Shown here: positions 35,301 through 44,911 of the stretch, piece by piece
Layout of the letters: each line of letters opens with the position of its first letter
Numbering within the stretch: the stretch's first letter is position 1
Source of the DNA: Lenzites betulinus
Taxonomy: Eukaryota > Basidiomycota > Agaricomycetes > Polyporales > Polyporaceae
DNA length: 64,000 nucleotides
Assembly: GCA_022264855.1 (NCBI GenBank)
Contig: JABYQU010000018.1
Span: forward strand, 186,001 to 250,000
Direction of reading: 5' to 3'
The notes under the pieces: model-generated
Databases searched by the model: none
What the model saw: the letters and a program-made list of their open reading frames with translations, nothing else
Told to the model about the DNA's origin: nothing
Position numbers and translations under genes: made by a program

Positions 35301-35553
35301 CCTGAGTTATGGTTTGGATCTACGGCAGCAACTTCTCGAAGACCATCCAGACTCTCTGGAGCTCGTGGGGTATGGCTTCGACTCTCTCCGTTGGATCGAA
35401 CGTGACCCTGATACTGGCTTATCCGCCTACTCACCCTGGTGGTCGGATGAGATGGTGCACTTCCACAATGTTGAGTATTTTGGGAACCAGGACTGGCATT
35501 GGCTGCTGAAGTACCATGATGTACTTTCCATTAATGTACAATACAACGACTAG
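32308..35553 (+). pseudogene. F-box gene split by a 1.38-kb insertion
   Basis: The first exon (from 32308) encodes the F-box, AELPNEIWRLIIEFLPKADQ followed by RTALAVSRLLHD, and reads up to GGRY at 32631, after which foreign sequence gives a stop. The same frame resumes at 34017 with KEMIDLRDTRSWQILRHI. It then continues through clean exons: to 34155, 34226-34364, 34408-35182 and 35254-35553. The downstream part is Leu-rich, with an acidic insert (KEKHDEDENEDE), and ends in GNQDWHWLLKYHD, matching GSEDWRWLLSAH of the paralogue at 10081-11804. All exons after the insertion remain open and in phase, so the damage is either recent or the shorter product starting at Met 34023, lacking the F-box, is used. 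Confidence 0.72.
32632..34008. mobile_element. non-autonomous insertion in the F-box gene
   Basis: About 1377 bp. It interrupts the F-box exon exactly between two near-identical 8-mers, GGCGCTAC at 32624-32631 and GGCGATAC at 34009-34016, which fits an 8-bp target duplication (hAT-like size). Near the ends there are many copies of a short motif (TAGTGA or TGGTGA and its complement CACTA), as in subterminal repeats of DNA transposons. I found no good terminal inverted repeat and no transposase; the inner part is pyrimidine-rich. The class is therefore open. Confidence 0.55.
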
Positions 35554-35834
35554 TCAGTGCCCGTCTATCCTGTACCTCGCTTGTCGCTAACCTCGGTCTT
35601 CCGCAGACGATCGTTACTCTTTGGCCGGATTCGCTCCGACGACGAACTGAGAATTATCAGTGTTGGAGCGCACGCAGCGAAAACAGACTTGTATCAAATC
35701 AGCACAACAACAAACCCCTCCACTCCATTATTATGTAGCTAGTCGTGCACATGAGACACGTACACTGGGAGGAGAGACCCAGCGGTCTGTTACTTGAGAC
35801 ACATAATGGCCTACCTGACCACCGGCCTAAGACC
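35554..35834. other. convergent spacer
   Basis: Between the stops of the F-box gene and the hydrolase fragment. Nothing recognisable. Confidence 0.3.
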
Positions 35835-36585
35835 CTACAGACTGTAAACCTCGCCGAGCCATTTGTCAATCTCTGCGTATGCCTGACTCCTCTCAGGCTC
35901 GGCCATCGTGCCCAGTATGAGGAAGTCATGGAACATGTCCGTGTACTCGACGTACCGCACCTTCTCCACGCCACTATCGTGCACGAGCCGGTCGCGGAAC
36001 GTGCGCATCGCGTCTACCGTCTGCTCTGCGCTCCCGGCGAGGATGAAGGTCGGCGGGTAGGCCACAAACAAGCCATCTGTGCTCGACAGCTTGAGCGATG
36101 CAGGGGACAGCCACGCGTTCGTCGCAGCCTCGCCCGCATCCAGAGCTCCAAGCAGGCTTCGGGTCGTGTACCCGCTGAGCATGACCGGCCGAGCGAAATC
36201 CGAAGACTTGTGCGCGTCCAGCGTCGAGCCGGGCGTGCCCAGGTGTGTGTTTGCCCAGTCCATCGTCGGCGAGAGCAGGAGGAGCGCGCCGGGCGGAGCA
36301 AGGGTGGGTAGTTTAGAGGCGATCAGGTACCTCCCCAGGTTGCTCGCGAGGTGGCCGCCGGCGGAGTCCCCGCCGACGACGATGTTCGAGGGCGCGAAGC
36401 CGAGTGTCTCGACGAGATAGTGGAATCCTGAGATGGCATCGATGATGGAAGCCGGGAAGGGATTGGCTGCTGGGTATGGCGCGGAGGAAGAGAGGCGATA
36501 GTCCAAAGCAAAAGCACGCTCAAACGCGCGCGGACACTTTTCGAGCAGGCCTTTGACCATGTTGGCGGTAAGGTTGGCTGGGTGC
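35835..36585 (-). pseudogene. alpha/beta-hydrolase (HSL type), 5'-truncated
   Basis: About 249 residues of a hormone-sensitive-lipase-type hydrolase. Present: the nucleophile motif VVGGDSAGGHLASN, the acid region FILAGSAEQTVDAM and the catalytic His in TDMFHDFLILG, ending WLGEVYSL. Missing: the whole N-terminal part with the HGGG oxyanion motif. The open frame goes back to HPANLTANMVKG and stops matching exactly at 36585, where the LTR of the neighbouring Ty3 element begins (TGTTACG at 36586). So the gene was cut by that insertion, or lost its 5' exons with later rearrangement. An ATG remains at 36560, but the product would lack the oxyanion hole. Confidence 0.8.
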
Positions 36586-38061
36586 TGTTACGAGCATTCG
36601 CGGCGTCTAATGGTAGCGATCATATCTCTTAGATTATCTCGTAGATAACACACAACGCCAACCCACTCTCCTGTGGTCCTCATGTATCTACACGCCCCGC
36701 GCACGCTGTGATGTAGTAGACTACGGGTGAACCATCCGACACCCGCTCTCGTGCAATATATAAACCATAGTCGAAGCGAGGGAATCCTCAGCTTCGACTT
36801 GGTATCCACTCTCCGCTCGTTTGATCGCTTCGGCGTTTATCTGGGTGTTGTCGTATCATAAGTCGAAGCTCACACCCGGACCGCAGGGTTAAGCGGAACT
36901 CCTGGACCGCAAGGACAAGCGGATACTACACGCCATATGCCGCACTTACTCACTACATACTCGTACTACCGCCAAGACGGGCGCATAGACACACGGCCGC
37001 CCTTCACATCGCGAACTCTTGGGTGGTACCAGTAAGCCCCGGCTTACATCCGGGCGGGGCCATTTCACACCTTCCGTTCATACCTCACCACGGGTCCCTG
37101 ACGGCGGAGCAACAATTGCGCGACGTGAACAGGAGGTCCCCCGAGATTGTAGATAAGGACAGGTACTGATTGATTTGCCGAGGGTGCTGAGACCTTGGGA
37201 ATCACGGGAGCATAGCGGACCGGCGTCCGGAACAAGCACTTTGAAGATCGAGCAGACGCGCAGTGATACGGAGGTACGGCTTACGGCTGCGCGGAAACTC
37301 GATTGGAGATTTCGAAGAAGCGACGCACCACGACCGAAGAGCCGAGACGGAGATGGAGCAGAACGGAGATCAGGCACAGCAGCCCGCGCCGGTGGCGCCG
37401 CCGCCCATGAACGTAATCGGCTTCAGCGAGGCCCAGTTCACTCAGCTGCTCGCAGCAGTCAATGCACCGCGAGCGCGTTCACACCACACGCGGCTTCGGG
37501 AACCCGATCTATTCACCGGCGACCGCAGCACGTATCGCACATTCAAACTCCAGGCCCAGCGATACACAGCCGCCAATCACATGGCAGACGAAGATGAAAA
37601 GATCCTCGCGGTGATGTCATGCATCAGAGGGCCGTTGATCGACGGCTGGGTGAATAGCTACATGGAGCAACACTTCGCGGAAGAGGAGTGGGACGTCTCG
37701 CTGGAAGAGTTCTGGGCACACCTCGATCAGGCATTCGTCGATCCGAACGAAGCGCAGAACGCGCTCAACCGAATTGGTCGACTCAGGCAGGGCGACCGAC
37801 CGATTCAAGAATACATTGCGGAATTCGAACAACTCGCGCGCACCGCAGGCTACGACCTCACTAACCCGCATGTCGGGGTCTGGTTCAAGCAGGGGATTCT
37901 CCCCGATACGGCATCAAAGGCGCACGCGCACATTCCGCTACCCACAACGTACAGCGAATGGAAGAAACTCGCGACCCAGTTGGACGCGAACCGGCTACAG
38001 GAGCGCGCCCTGCACGCGGACGCGCGCGCGCGCAGCGAACGATGGGCACAACCCCGCGCGA
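36586..38061 (+). mobile_element. Ty3/Gypsy element 1, 5' part only
   Basis: Starts with TGTTACGAGCATTCGCGG at 36586, the TG...CA type of LTR start. The LTR probably ends near 37069 (CATTTCACA), but without a second copy the border is approximate. A TATA box (AATATATAAA, about 36755-36764) lies within it. A gag gene follows and is cut at 38061 by the LTR of the giant element. No pol sequence of this element is present anywhere downstream. Confidence 0.75.
37353..38061 (+). CDS. Gag protein of Ty3 element 1, truncated
   Basis: About 236 codons from the ATG at 37353, then run-through into the inserted LTR. Shows the retrotransposon Gag fold region: LFTGDRSTYRTFKLQAQRY, GWVNSYMEQHF, LEEFWAHLDQAFVD and RPIQEYIAEFEQLARTAGY. 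The Gly/Pro-rich N-terminus precedes it. The zinc knuckle and everything after it are missing because of the insertion at 38061/38062. An in-frame GTG at 37263 could extend the N-terminus, but the ATG is preferred. Gag forms the cytoplasmic virus-like particle in such elements. Confidence 0.8.
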
Positions 38062-38121
38062 TGTCATGCACCAAACCTGTTTGGTACAAGAACAGTGCAT
38101 GCAGCCCAGCACAGCCTGTTA

Positions 38122-38201
38122 CCCTCGCACAGGTCAACGTAGCCTCGCACAGGTCAACGTAGCCTCGCACAGGTCAACATAGCCTCGCACAGGTCAACAT
38201 A
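38122..38201 (+). repeat. 20-bp tandem repeat, 4 copies
   Basis: Units CCTCGCACAGGTCAACRTAG in direct order, followed by a degenerate fifth unit. The same array has seven copies in the 3' LTR. Confidence 0.9.
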
Positions 38202-38453
38202 GCCTCGCATAGCCCCGCACAGCCCGTAACCACTCAGCAGCCAGCATACTGCTGCCATTGCACTCAGCATCATAGTCAAGCACAGCTGAGGTTGCCCACC
38301 ACAGCCCCTCACAGGAATTGGGCAGCGAAAGGCCATAGCGATAGGGCTGATAATCACGCAGAGGGAGGGAGCCTGTGCAGGACACAGGATTCATCACTAC
38401 ATAGCCTGCCCACTCATGTATTACACACCTATTTCACTGCCTTCAGCCTTGGG

Positions 38454-38460
38454 TATAAAT
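38454..38460 (+). promoter_or_regulatory. LTR TATA box
   Basis: TATAAAT within GGGTATAAATACC, conserved in both LTRs (also 55444-55450). It is the likely core promoter for the genomic transcript, placing R start about 30 bp downstream. Confidence 0.6.
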
Positions 38461-39142
38461 ACCAGGCTGAGGCAGGCCAGAATGACAGCTTCTTCTTCTC
38501 AATCTCTCCCTTGCCAGCTAGTTCACAAGCTTGCAAACCAAAGGCAGCTCACCACCCCTTACCCTCACCTACACACTTTCCATCACCACAGCCTTACATA
38601 CATATATTGGTCCATTCGAAGCTCCACCAGATAGAATTTGACTAGAATAGTTGGGGTTCACCGTGAACCTTTCGACGACAGCTACTAGCCCACAGGACGA
38701 CCTTGGCACGCAACACGACGCACCGCAGACACTGACTAGACCCGCCCGGAACCTTACGATAGCCCGCAGTACCAGAGGACAGAGAGAGAGAGGCACCCGT
38801 AGCCGCACGAACACCGACCACCGCAGTATCAGGGATATGCCCACGCACGACGACATACAGCCCCGTACTCAGCCCTACCAACGCAGAGAGGGGAACCTCT
38901 GCTTCGACTTTCAGGGCCTTACACTCTGAAGCCTGACCACTGGCTTCTATCACAATCTTAATACAATATCAGTTGTCCAAGGATACCGGCCAGCCCGGCC
39001 TAGTCACGAACTCGGCAAAGCCTCTGTTGGAAAGACAGGAAACCCCACACGCTTTGCGGTAGAATCGGGAATCACCTCTTCACCACTCACCCCTCAAATT
39101 TTACATCAATCAATCGATTCCCGGATATTCATCCGACATCAC

Positions 39143-39160
39143 TGGAGCCCACCGCGAGGG
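39143..39160 (+). promoter_or_regulatory. putative primer-binding site
   Basis: TGGAGCCCACCGCGAGGG begins 4 nt after the 5' LTR. It starts with TGG, the complement of a tRNA CCA end. Which tRNA it would pair with is not determined. Confidence 0.5.
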
Positions 39161-39246
39161 GGAAAGCGTGATTGATTCCTCAGACTATCCTGGACCACTA
39201 CACACCAACAACACCCACCCACATCTACCAGTTCCCACAGATTCTC

Positions 39247-40470
39247 ATGGAGGAGGCACACCCCGCCCCGAGTCCTACCATAGGATCAGACTTCAGCCTT
39301 GCAACATCCCGCTCTGTGCTTGACATGCCAGTAGAAGGATCCCGCCGTGCCCCAAAGTGCTTCCGTGGAGAAGCAGCAGATGTGGAACCCTTCTTGCGCA
39401 AATATGAAAGGCTGGCTCTTTCTTATCACCTCACAGAGCAGGAGAAGTGCGAGACTATTACAGACTACTGTGGTCGCATAATTCGGGAGACAATTGAAGG
39501 CTTCCCATCATATCAGCGAGGCGCATGGACGCAGCTGAAAGAGGACATTCGTATTCACTGGAACGCAGACCTGGAGTCAAAGCGCTTCCGCATCAAGGAT
39601 CTCCAACGTTTCACTGGGAAATCTAAGGAAGAACCAATTATTGAACTATGGGACTGGCGACACTATCTCCGCAGCTTCGTACGCATCGCAGGGTGGCTAC
39701 AAGGCAGGCAGAAGATCTCCAACACCGACTATGCATACTACATGTGGATCGGGATTCACAAGGCATTTCGGAAGCGGTTGGAAGCAAGGATCCTCCTCGA
39801 GGATCCGAGGCATAATATGGCGACACCATTCGACCCAGATGCTATTGACAAGGCAGCAAAGGCGCTCCTCAGTGTCGACCGGTTCGATACAGAACGCTTG
39901 GGCTCTCGACGCTTTCATGAAGAACAGTCAGATGATGAAGACTCAGACCAAGAAGACACGGGACCGACCCGGAGGAGAAATGGGAGGGACACACCCATCC
40001 CAGGCCGTAAGGTAAGTAGGTTTGATGAAGAAGATGAAGACGAGAACGACTCCGAGGGAGAAGAGGAGCAAGAGACCCGCAAGAAGCGACTCCAGAAGTA
40101 CACAAAGGAGCAACACGAGAAGGTCAAAGAAGGACCATTGCAGGAGGCATCACAAACAGGAGCACCACAACGCAAGGCCGAGGACATTGAGCTAGATGCC
40201 CTAATCAAGCAGCTGCACACATTACAGTTGGACGACCCACAATATGGAGCAGCATACCTGAAAGCCTGCCGCATCGACCCAAATGTACAGCAATGCTTCT
40301 ACCAACCAATACTTCGTCCACCTCCTCGCTTCAACCAGAATGTTCCCCGGGATCTCCCACCACATATGCAGAGACCAGGCATGAACCAAATGGGACGCCC
40401 ACCTGCTCGCCCACCTCTACCACCAACGGCAACCAAGGCTGTTACGGGTGTGGACAGCCGGGACACATGA
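39247..40470 (+). CDS. Gag of giant element
   Basis: 407 aa. The N-terminal capsid-like region shows APKCFRGEAADVEPFLRKYE, EKCETITDYCGRIIRETIEG and FPSYQRGAWTQLKEDIRIHW. A highly acidic/basic linker follows (DEEDEDENDSEGEEEQE then KKRLQKYTKEQHEKVKEG), and a Pro-rich end. The ORF stops at 40470 without a zinc knuckle; the knuckle is read in the -1 frame, in the overlapping next ORF. The in-frame codons before 39247 lack an ATG. It would assemble the particle. Confidence 0.82.
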   Translation: MEEAHPAPSPTIGSDFSLATSRSVLDMPVEGSRRAPKCFRGEAADVEPFLRKYERLALSYHLTEQEKCETITDYCGRIIRETIEGFPSYQRGAWTQLKEDIRIHWNADLESKRFRIKDLQRFTGKSKEEPIIELWDWRHYLRSFVRIAGWLQGRQKISNTDYAYYMWIGIHKAFRKRLEARILLEDPRHNMATPFDPDAIDKAAKALLSVDRFDTERLGSRRFHEEQSDDEDSDQEDTGPTRRRNGRDTPIPGRKVSRFDEEDEDENDSEGEEEQETRKKRLQKYTKEQHEKVKEGPLQEASQTGAPQRKAEDIELDALIKQLHTLQLDDPQYGAAYLKACRIDPNVQQCFYQPILRPPPRFNQNVPRDLPPHMQRPGMNQMGRPPARPPLPPTATKAVTGVDSRDT

Positions 40471-41627
40471 TCAGCAACTGCCCAGAGTTACAGAAGTTCA
40501 TATCCAAGGGACAAGTCCTCCGAGACTACCGCGGTCGCATAACCGACAAAGATGGCCAGCTCATCAGACGTAACGATGGTGAGACCATTGTCCAGGCAAT
40601 TGAGCGTGTTCTGCCCAAGGTCAACTTCATTGCGTACGGCGGACCATTGGAAGAAGAAGACAATGATGAAGAGCTGGAAGTCGAGGAGGCAGATGTTATG
40701 GTCTATCCAGTTGAGCGCTCCCAGAAGAACGTACGCCCATATCGTAAGCAGGCTTTCGATGGTGTTGGGATTCCATCTAGGGAGAAGGACAAAGACAAGC
40801 AGAAGAAGGCCGATACCCCAACCCGCGCAAACTCAGGTCACCAATTCCCTATGCAGCGCCTAGTCCCAGTTGAGACACAGCCTGTTACCTTCGACCCAAA
40901 CAAGGATATCGACATGATTGACGACCGCACCCAGACCCAGGGACCAAAGAAACGCACAACATCTGAACCATCAGCCACGGAGAAGGGCAAGTGGGTAGCA
41001 CGAGCATCAGACGTCAGCAAAACAGTGGACCCAGCCAAGATTGCAGAGAAACTCCTAGACCTCCCAGTAACCCTACAAGTCCGTGACATTGCAGGAAGCT
41101 CTCGGGAAATTGCGAGCAGCCTGATAGACATGCTCAAGCTGAAGAAAGCCGACATTATTCCCGCTACAGCACTAGGGCCGGCTGCACATCTGATCACCTC
41201 TCGCATGGGATCCCTCATTCGCCTTCAGATGGAGTGCAACTTCAAGCCGGTCACATTTATTGTGGACACAGGCTCACAGCTCAACATTATCAGTGAGAAG
41301 GTCTGCAAGAACATCGTTCGTAAACCCATCAACACCGGTGAGGCAATCACTATGAATGACGCAAATGGAGGAACTGGCCGTCTCCTAGGACTCGTAGAAG
41401 ATATCCCACTCAAACTTGGGCATATCACCACACCTATCAGTGCTTATGTTGCAGAGAACCCGCCATTTGATGGACTACTAGGGAGACCCTGGCAACAGGC
41501 TCACAAGATAGGAATTGAAGAACGCGAGGACGGAACCTACTTACTGTTCCCTGCTACACGAGGATACCCCAAGTCCGAGATGATGGTCACAGCTCAGTCA
41601 GCACCAGAGATACCTCCCGGGGTCTAG
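40293..41627 (+). CDS. zinc knuckle + retropepsin ORF
   Basis: 444 codons, overlapping the gag end by 178 nt in the -1 frame. A CCHC zinc knuckle is at residues about 50-63 (CYGCGQPGHMISNC). A charged linker follows. The aspartic protease motif is FIVDTGSQLNIIS at about residue 322, with the second family landmark FDGLLGRPWQQAHKIGI about 75 residues later. Expression may be by -1 frameshifting within 40293-40470 or from its own ATG; I saw no classic slippery heptamer. It ends at IPPGV, 20 nt before the next ATG. The protease would process Gag and perhaps the other products. Confidence 0.8.
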   Translation: MLLPTNTSSTSSLQPECSPGSPTTYAETRHEPNGTPTCSPTSTTNGNQGCYGCGQPGHMISNCPELQKFISKGQVLRDYRGRITDKDGQLIRRNDGETIVQAIERVLPKVNFIAYGGPLEEEDNDEELEVEEADVMVYPVERSQKNVRPYRKQAFDGVGIPSREKDKDKQKKADTPTRANSGHQFPMQRLVPVETQPVTFDPNKDIDMIDDRTQTQGPKKRTTSEPSATEKGKWVARASDVSKTVDPAKIAEKLLDLPVTLQVRDIAGSSREIASSLIDMLKLKKADIIPATALGPAAHLITSRMGSLIRLQMECNFKPVTFIVDTGSQLNIISEKVCKNIVRKPINTGEAITMNDANGGTGRLLGLVEDIPLKLGHITTPISAYVAENPPFDGLLGRPWQQAHKIGIEEREDGTYLLFPATRGYPKSEMMVTAQSAPEIPPGV

Positions 41628-41647
41628 TACACCGCTGTCGTGACAGA

Positions 41648-43564
41648 ATGGACACCTACCACGGGACCCAAAGCTCCAGTAACCTTAGATGTAACAGCCG
41701 AGCATGCATAAAGGCAGAGGATTCAACTAGGCAAAGTGATATTGAAAGCCTTTGTAATCACAGGGCCGCCTCCGACTACACCTCTGAACCATCGTCACCG
41801 GTAGGAACACCACCATCAGACTCAGAGAGCCAACCCAGCCAATCCTCTGAAGACGAGGAGGAGCCCCTCAAGGCCGCTGACCTGGACCTTCCCGAGGATC
41901 TAACTCCAAGTACTCGAGTTTACGGATGGGATCGATACAGAACACAAATGTTACCCACTGAGCTGAATAGCCTGTTAACCCAAGCTGGGAGCTTACTTGG
42001 AGTTCCGATCACGCCTCACCACGGCCATACCACCTGGGCAGGACCTACCACGATCTCAAGTCAGAATTGCCTCATTTTACAACACAGCATGACTATGCAA
42101 ACTCCCGCCTTCCTGCTCCCCAATGCATTATTAACTTATGAAGGAGGCACCTATCAGGGGAATGCCCTGGTCAATATCCTTCCAAGCCAGCCGGAGTCAT
42201 ACCCACAGGTACACGTAAATATGATCAACATGAGGAAACTTCCAATGGGACCTGTGTCTAGCCCTTACGCTTTGCGACCACGTCCGCCACCCTTGATCTC
42301 GCTACGAGTCCTCATTGGACGTCTTCACATACCTTTCCTACTTGACACCGGAGCTCAGGCAGACTGCATAAGAACAGATGTGTTCCAAGCTCTTGGGGGA
42401 ACTCTCCTTAACCTTCCCTACCGTGCAAAGCTCTACAATGCCAACGGACATCCACTTGCATGCCGAGGGATCTGGCGAACGACAGTAATGTTTGGAAATA
42501 TTACTTCAACCGTCGACCTCCATGTTATCGATAACCTCACTGCCAACGGTATCCTTGGGCAACCCTGGCAGCGGGCCAACTGCATGTGGCTCCGGCACTT
42601 CAGTGATGGAACCTTGATAGGTGTTCAGTCACAGGATGGCTGCCGAACGTATGAGCTTCTCATCACCGCACCAGAGGCCAGACGAGCAGCGTGGGGACAC
42701 ATCGGACAGCTTGACACGGCAACACAAGAAGTCGAAGACGGGGAAATTGTGGAGCTATCAGGAGATGAGAGTCCAGAAGTCGAGGAAACTTTACCAGACG
42801 AGACCTTGGGTACAGGAACTATGTCAACACAAACCATGGAAACCAATCTGGAGCTATACATTCCATCACAGGATCCGTGGGATGTGGACTTTGAAAGCCG
42901 ACAGGAAGATGGACCCGGCCCAGGACTGATACAGAGTCGCATGTATAGGAATCTACTCCTCAAATATCTGGTAGATTATAAACTAGATCATCAAGAAGAG
43001 AACACCCGTGTCGAGCTACCGGAGGTCCTGGGGGCAGATCGATTTGCACTCACAGACGCATGGAAGGTCAACCCTGCCGGCAATGAGGACCTACTGCTCT
43101 TGAAGAACATTCTTGTGAAGGTTGACGGACAATACCGAGAAGGACATGCTGCAATGCACATCCAGTACTTTCCGCACACCACAGACCGAGTAATAGAGGC
43201 GGCTCGGAACGAGGAAACCGCAGCGCAGAAATCTACGGAAACCCTGGTACTTAGTAGTGATGAGGAGTCACCACTCCACGCACCACGGGCACACCCGGTA
43301 TTCCCACGCTGGACTCAGGCCGACATTGAGGACTTCATGGAGGAGCTAGAAGACTACGAGACTGGGGCACATGCCCAGAGATGGCGACTCAGCTGGGGAC
43401 AAGAGTTGAACCAGTCGGACATGGCCAACCACTCCGATCAAGAGCGACCCTTCGAGCACACATGCAATAGTAATGGCTGTGACCAGGACTATAGCATGGA
43501 AGGCAACTCGTCAGGGTACACCACAACATCGGACAGAAACGCAAGCAGATCCCGCAGCATATGA
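41648..43564 (+). CDS. ORF with second retropepsin-like domain
   Basis: 638 aa. The N-terminus is acidic and Ser-rich. Residues about 215-330 look like a second aspartic protease: FLLDTGAQADCIRTDVF (active Asp near 232) followed by NGILGQPWQRANCMWL, the same landmarks as the preceding ORF. Upstream of it is a region ending YALRPRPPPLISLRVLIGRL. The C-terminal 250 residues are acidic with SSDEESP and VELSGDESPEVEETLP patches. No RT or integrase. It may be a duplicated protease domain turned structural or accessory protein. It begins 20 nt after the previous stop, in a different frame. Confidence 0.75.
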   Translation: MDTYHGTQSSSNLRCNSRACIKAEDSTRQSDIESLCNHRAASDYTSEPSSPVGTPPSDSESQPSQSSEDEEEPLKAADLDLPEDLTPSTRVYGWDRYRTQMLPTELNSLLTQAGSLLGVPITPHHGHTTWAGPTTISSQNCLILQHSMTMQTPAFLLPNALLTYEGGTYQGNALVNILPSQPESYPQVHVNMINMRKLPMGPVSSPYALRPRPPPLISLRVLIGRLHIPFLLDTGAQADCIRTDVFQALGGTLLNLPYRAKLYNANGHPLACRGIWRTTVMFGNITSTVDLHVIDNLTANGILGQPWQRANCMWLRHFSDGTLIGVQSQDGCRTYELLITAPEARRAAWGHIGQLDTATQEVEDGEIVELSGDESPEVEETLPDETLGTGTMSTQTMETNLELYIPSQDPWDVDFESRQEDGPGPGLIQSRMYRNLLLKYLVDYKLDHQEENTRVELPEVLGADRFALTDAWKVNPAGNEDLLLLKNILVKVDGQYREGHAAMHIQYFPHTTDRVIEAARNEETAAQKSTETLVLSSDEESPLHAPRAHPVFPRWTQADIEDFMEELEDYETGAHAQRWRLSWGQELNQSDMANHSDQERPFEHTCNSNGCDQDYSMEGNSSGYTTTSDRNASRSRSI

Positions 43565-44834
43565 ATCTCATCACTCGCACAGACGTAGTCGCAAACCAGA
43601 ATCCATTCGCCAGCTAGAAATACACAATAGCCCATTGATTAAGCAAAAATACGTATAGGATCACTGCAGGAACAGTCAATCCAGGCACACAGCGGTCAGG
43701 TGGTGACGTACCCGACAGCAATGACATAGCGAAAGTAAAAGGGCACCCGAGGGGCAGCACAATGGACCGGCCAGTCGAGACAACTCTCGCTCGGGAACAA
43801 TGAAGGAGGCCCTAGAGGCACAACCAGTTGAATGCACGCACGACTCAAAGACACGGAAACATACCCAGTAAACCCAATAAATATCCCCACCCCGACTAAC
43901 CATTCGAAACGCATTGGCGTCACGGGCCGCCATCTAAGAAATTAGGAGTATAAGAGCTATGAGCACATGAACGGGCACGGGGACACTCACGAGATTAGCC
44001 ACGACCATGGATACTCCACCCCAGGACAAAGCTAAGGGTGTCGTCCACGTAGCAGGGCAAGGACCCGGAGAAGATGAAGACGGGCAAAGAATAGACACCA
44101 GTCCGCATCGGATACTTATGGAAAAGCCCAGCGCTAGACATCAGCGGCCTCCCACATGGGCAGATATCCCCGGCCGCAGATAAGATCAGATGACACCAGG
44201 CCCACCAGCGTCAGAACCTCGGACATACCCGGGATACGAAAGAAACACCCTATGCATGACATTGCAGTCTTCAATCATGATTTATGGCCTATTACAAACA
44301 TTAAAAAATTCGGAAAACACCCAGGTAGTAGAAAGAAGACCTCAATGCACCGTACGCAGAAGAAATCAGAATTTTAGAAGTCCTAATGCACGCTAGGGAG
44401 AATTTACTTGGTACACCAAAAGCGAACACAGCCATCAAACCATAATGGGAAGCCTTCAGGGAACATTCTGGGACATTCCAGGACATTCCAAGGTCACCTG
44501 ATAAAGCACAGGATTTTGAACAAATAAGTCAGGTGACTGGGCTGCGTACCAGGAAACCAGGCTGCGTACCAGGATCAAGACTGTCTTGAAAAACCATACG
44601 GCACACTACAAACCAGCGCAAGGTCCATCTATGATGTACGAATTGATACAAATCACTATCGATTTGCCAAGGAAAATCAATCCGACAAATTATGGGAAAT
44701 CAATCCGACAAATTATGGAAATACTCGGCATTGTAAAATATCATCCAAGCAAACATACGAAGGACTCACACAGCCTGGAGACCTGGAGATGGAGCAAAAA
44801 ATGCGAAGTTCACTCACAAGGGGGCCAGAAAACA
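43565..44834. other. non-coding internal segment of the giant element
   Basis: About 1.3 kb without a sustained frame on either strand, moderately AT-rich towards its end. It leads into a TATA box. Short direct repeats occur, such as TCCGACAAATTATGG twice at 44681-44720 and GGCTGCGTACCAGG twice near 44540-44575. Confidence 0.5.
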
Positions 44835-44841
44835 TATAAAA
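44835..44841 (+). promoter_or_regulatory. internal TATA box
   Basis: TATAAAA in CATATAAAAGGGACC, about 75 bp before the ATG at 44912, in an A/C-rich leader. The position and context suit a separate Pol II promoter inside the retroelement. Confidence 0.5.
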
Positions 44842-44911
44842 GGGACCCATACAACCCCCAGTCAGCATCACCAACTCCTCTGCCCACCACGGAAACTCCT
44901 CTACCACCACC

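Larger units (their letters stand above)
38062..39138 (+). repeat. 5' LTR of giant element
   Basis: 1077 bp, TG...CA ends. It contains four 20-bp tandem units at 38122-38201, a TATA box TATAAAT at 38454-38460 and a Pro/Ser/Thr-type open stretch of no clear meaning. Nearly identical to the 3' LTR apart from repeat number, one 25-bp stretch, a 4-bp indel and about ten transitions. Confidence 0.92.

Noticed and set aside
38651..38929. Open frame of about 92 codons inside both LTRs
   Set aside because: It begins with TTG, not ATG, has no domain, and is kept mainly because the two LTRs are nearly identical; not a supported gene.
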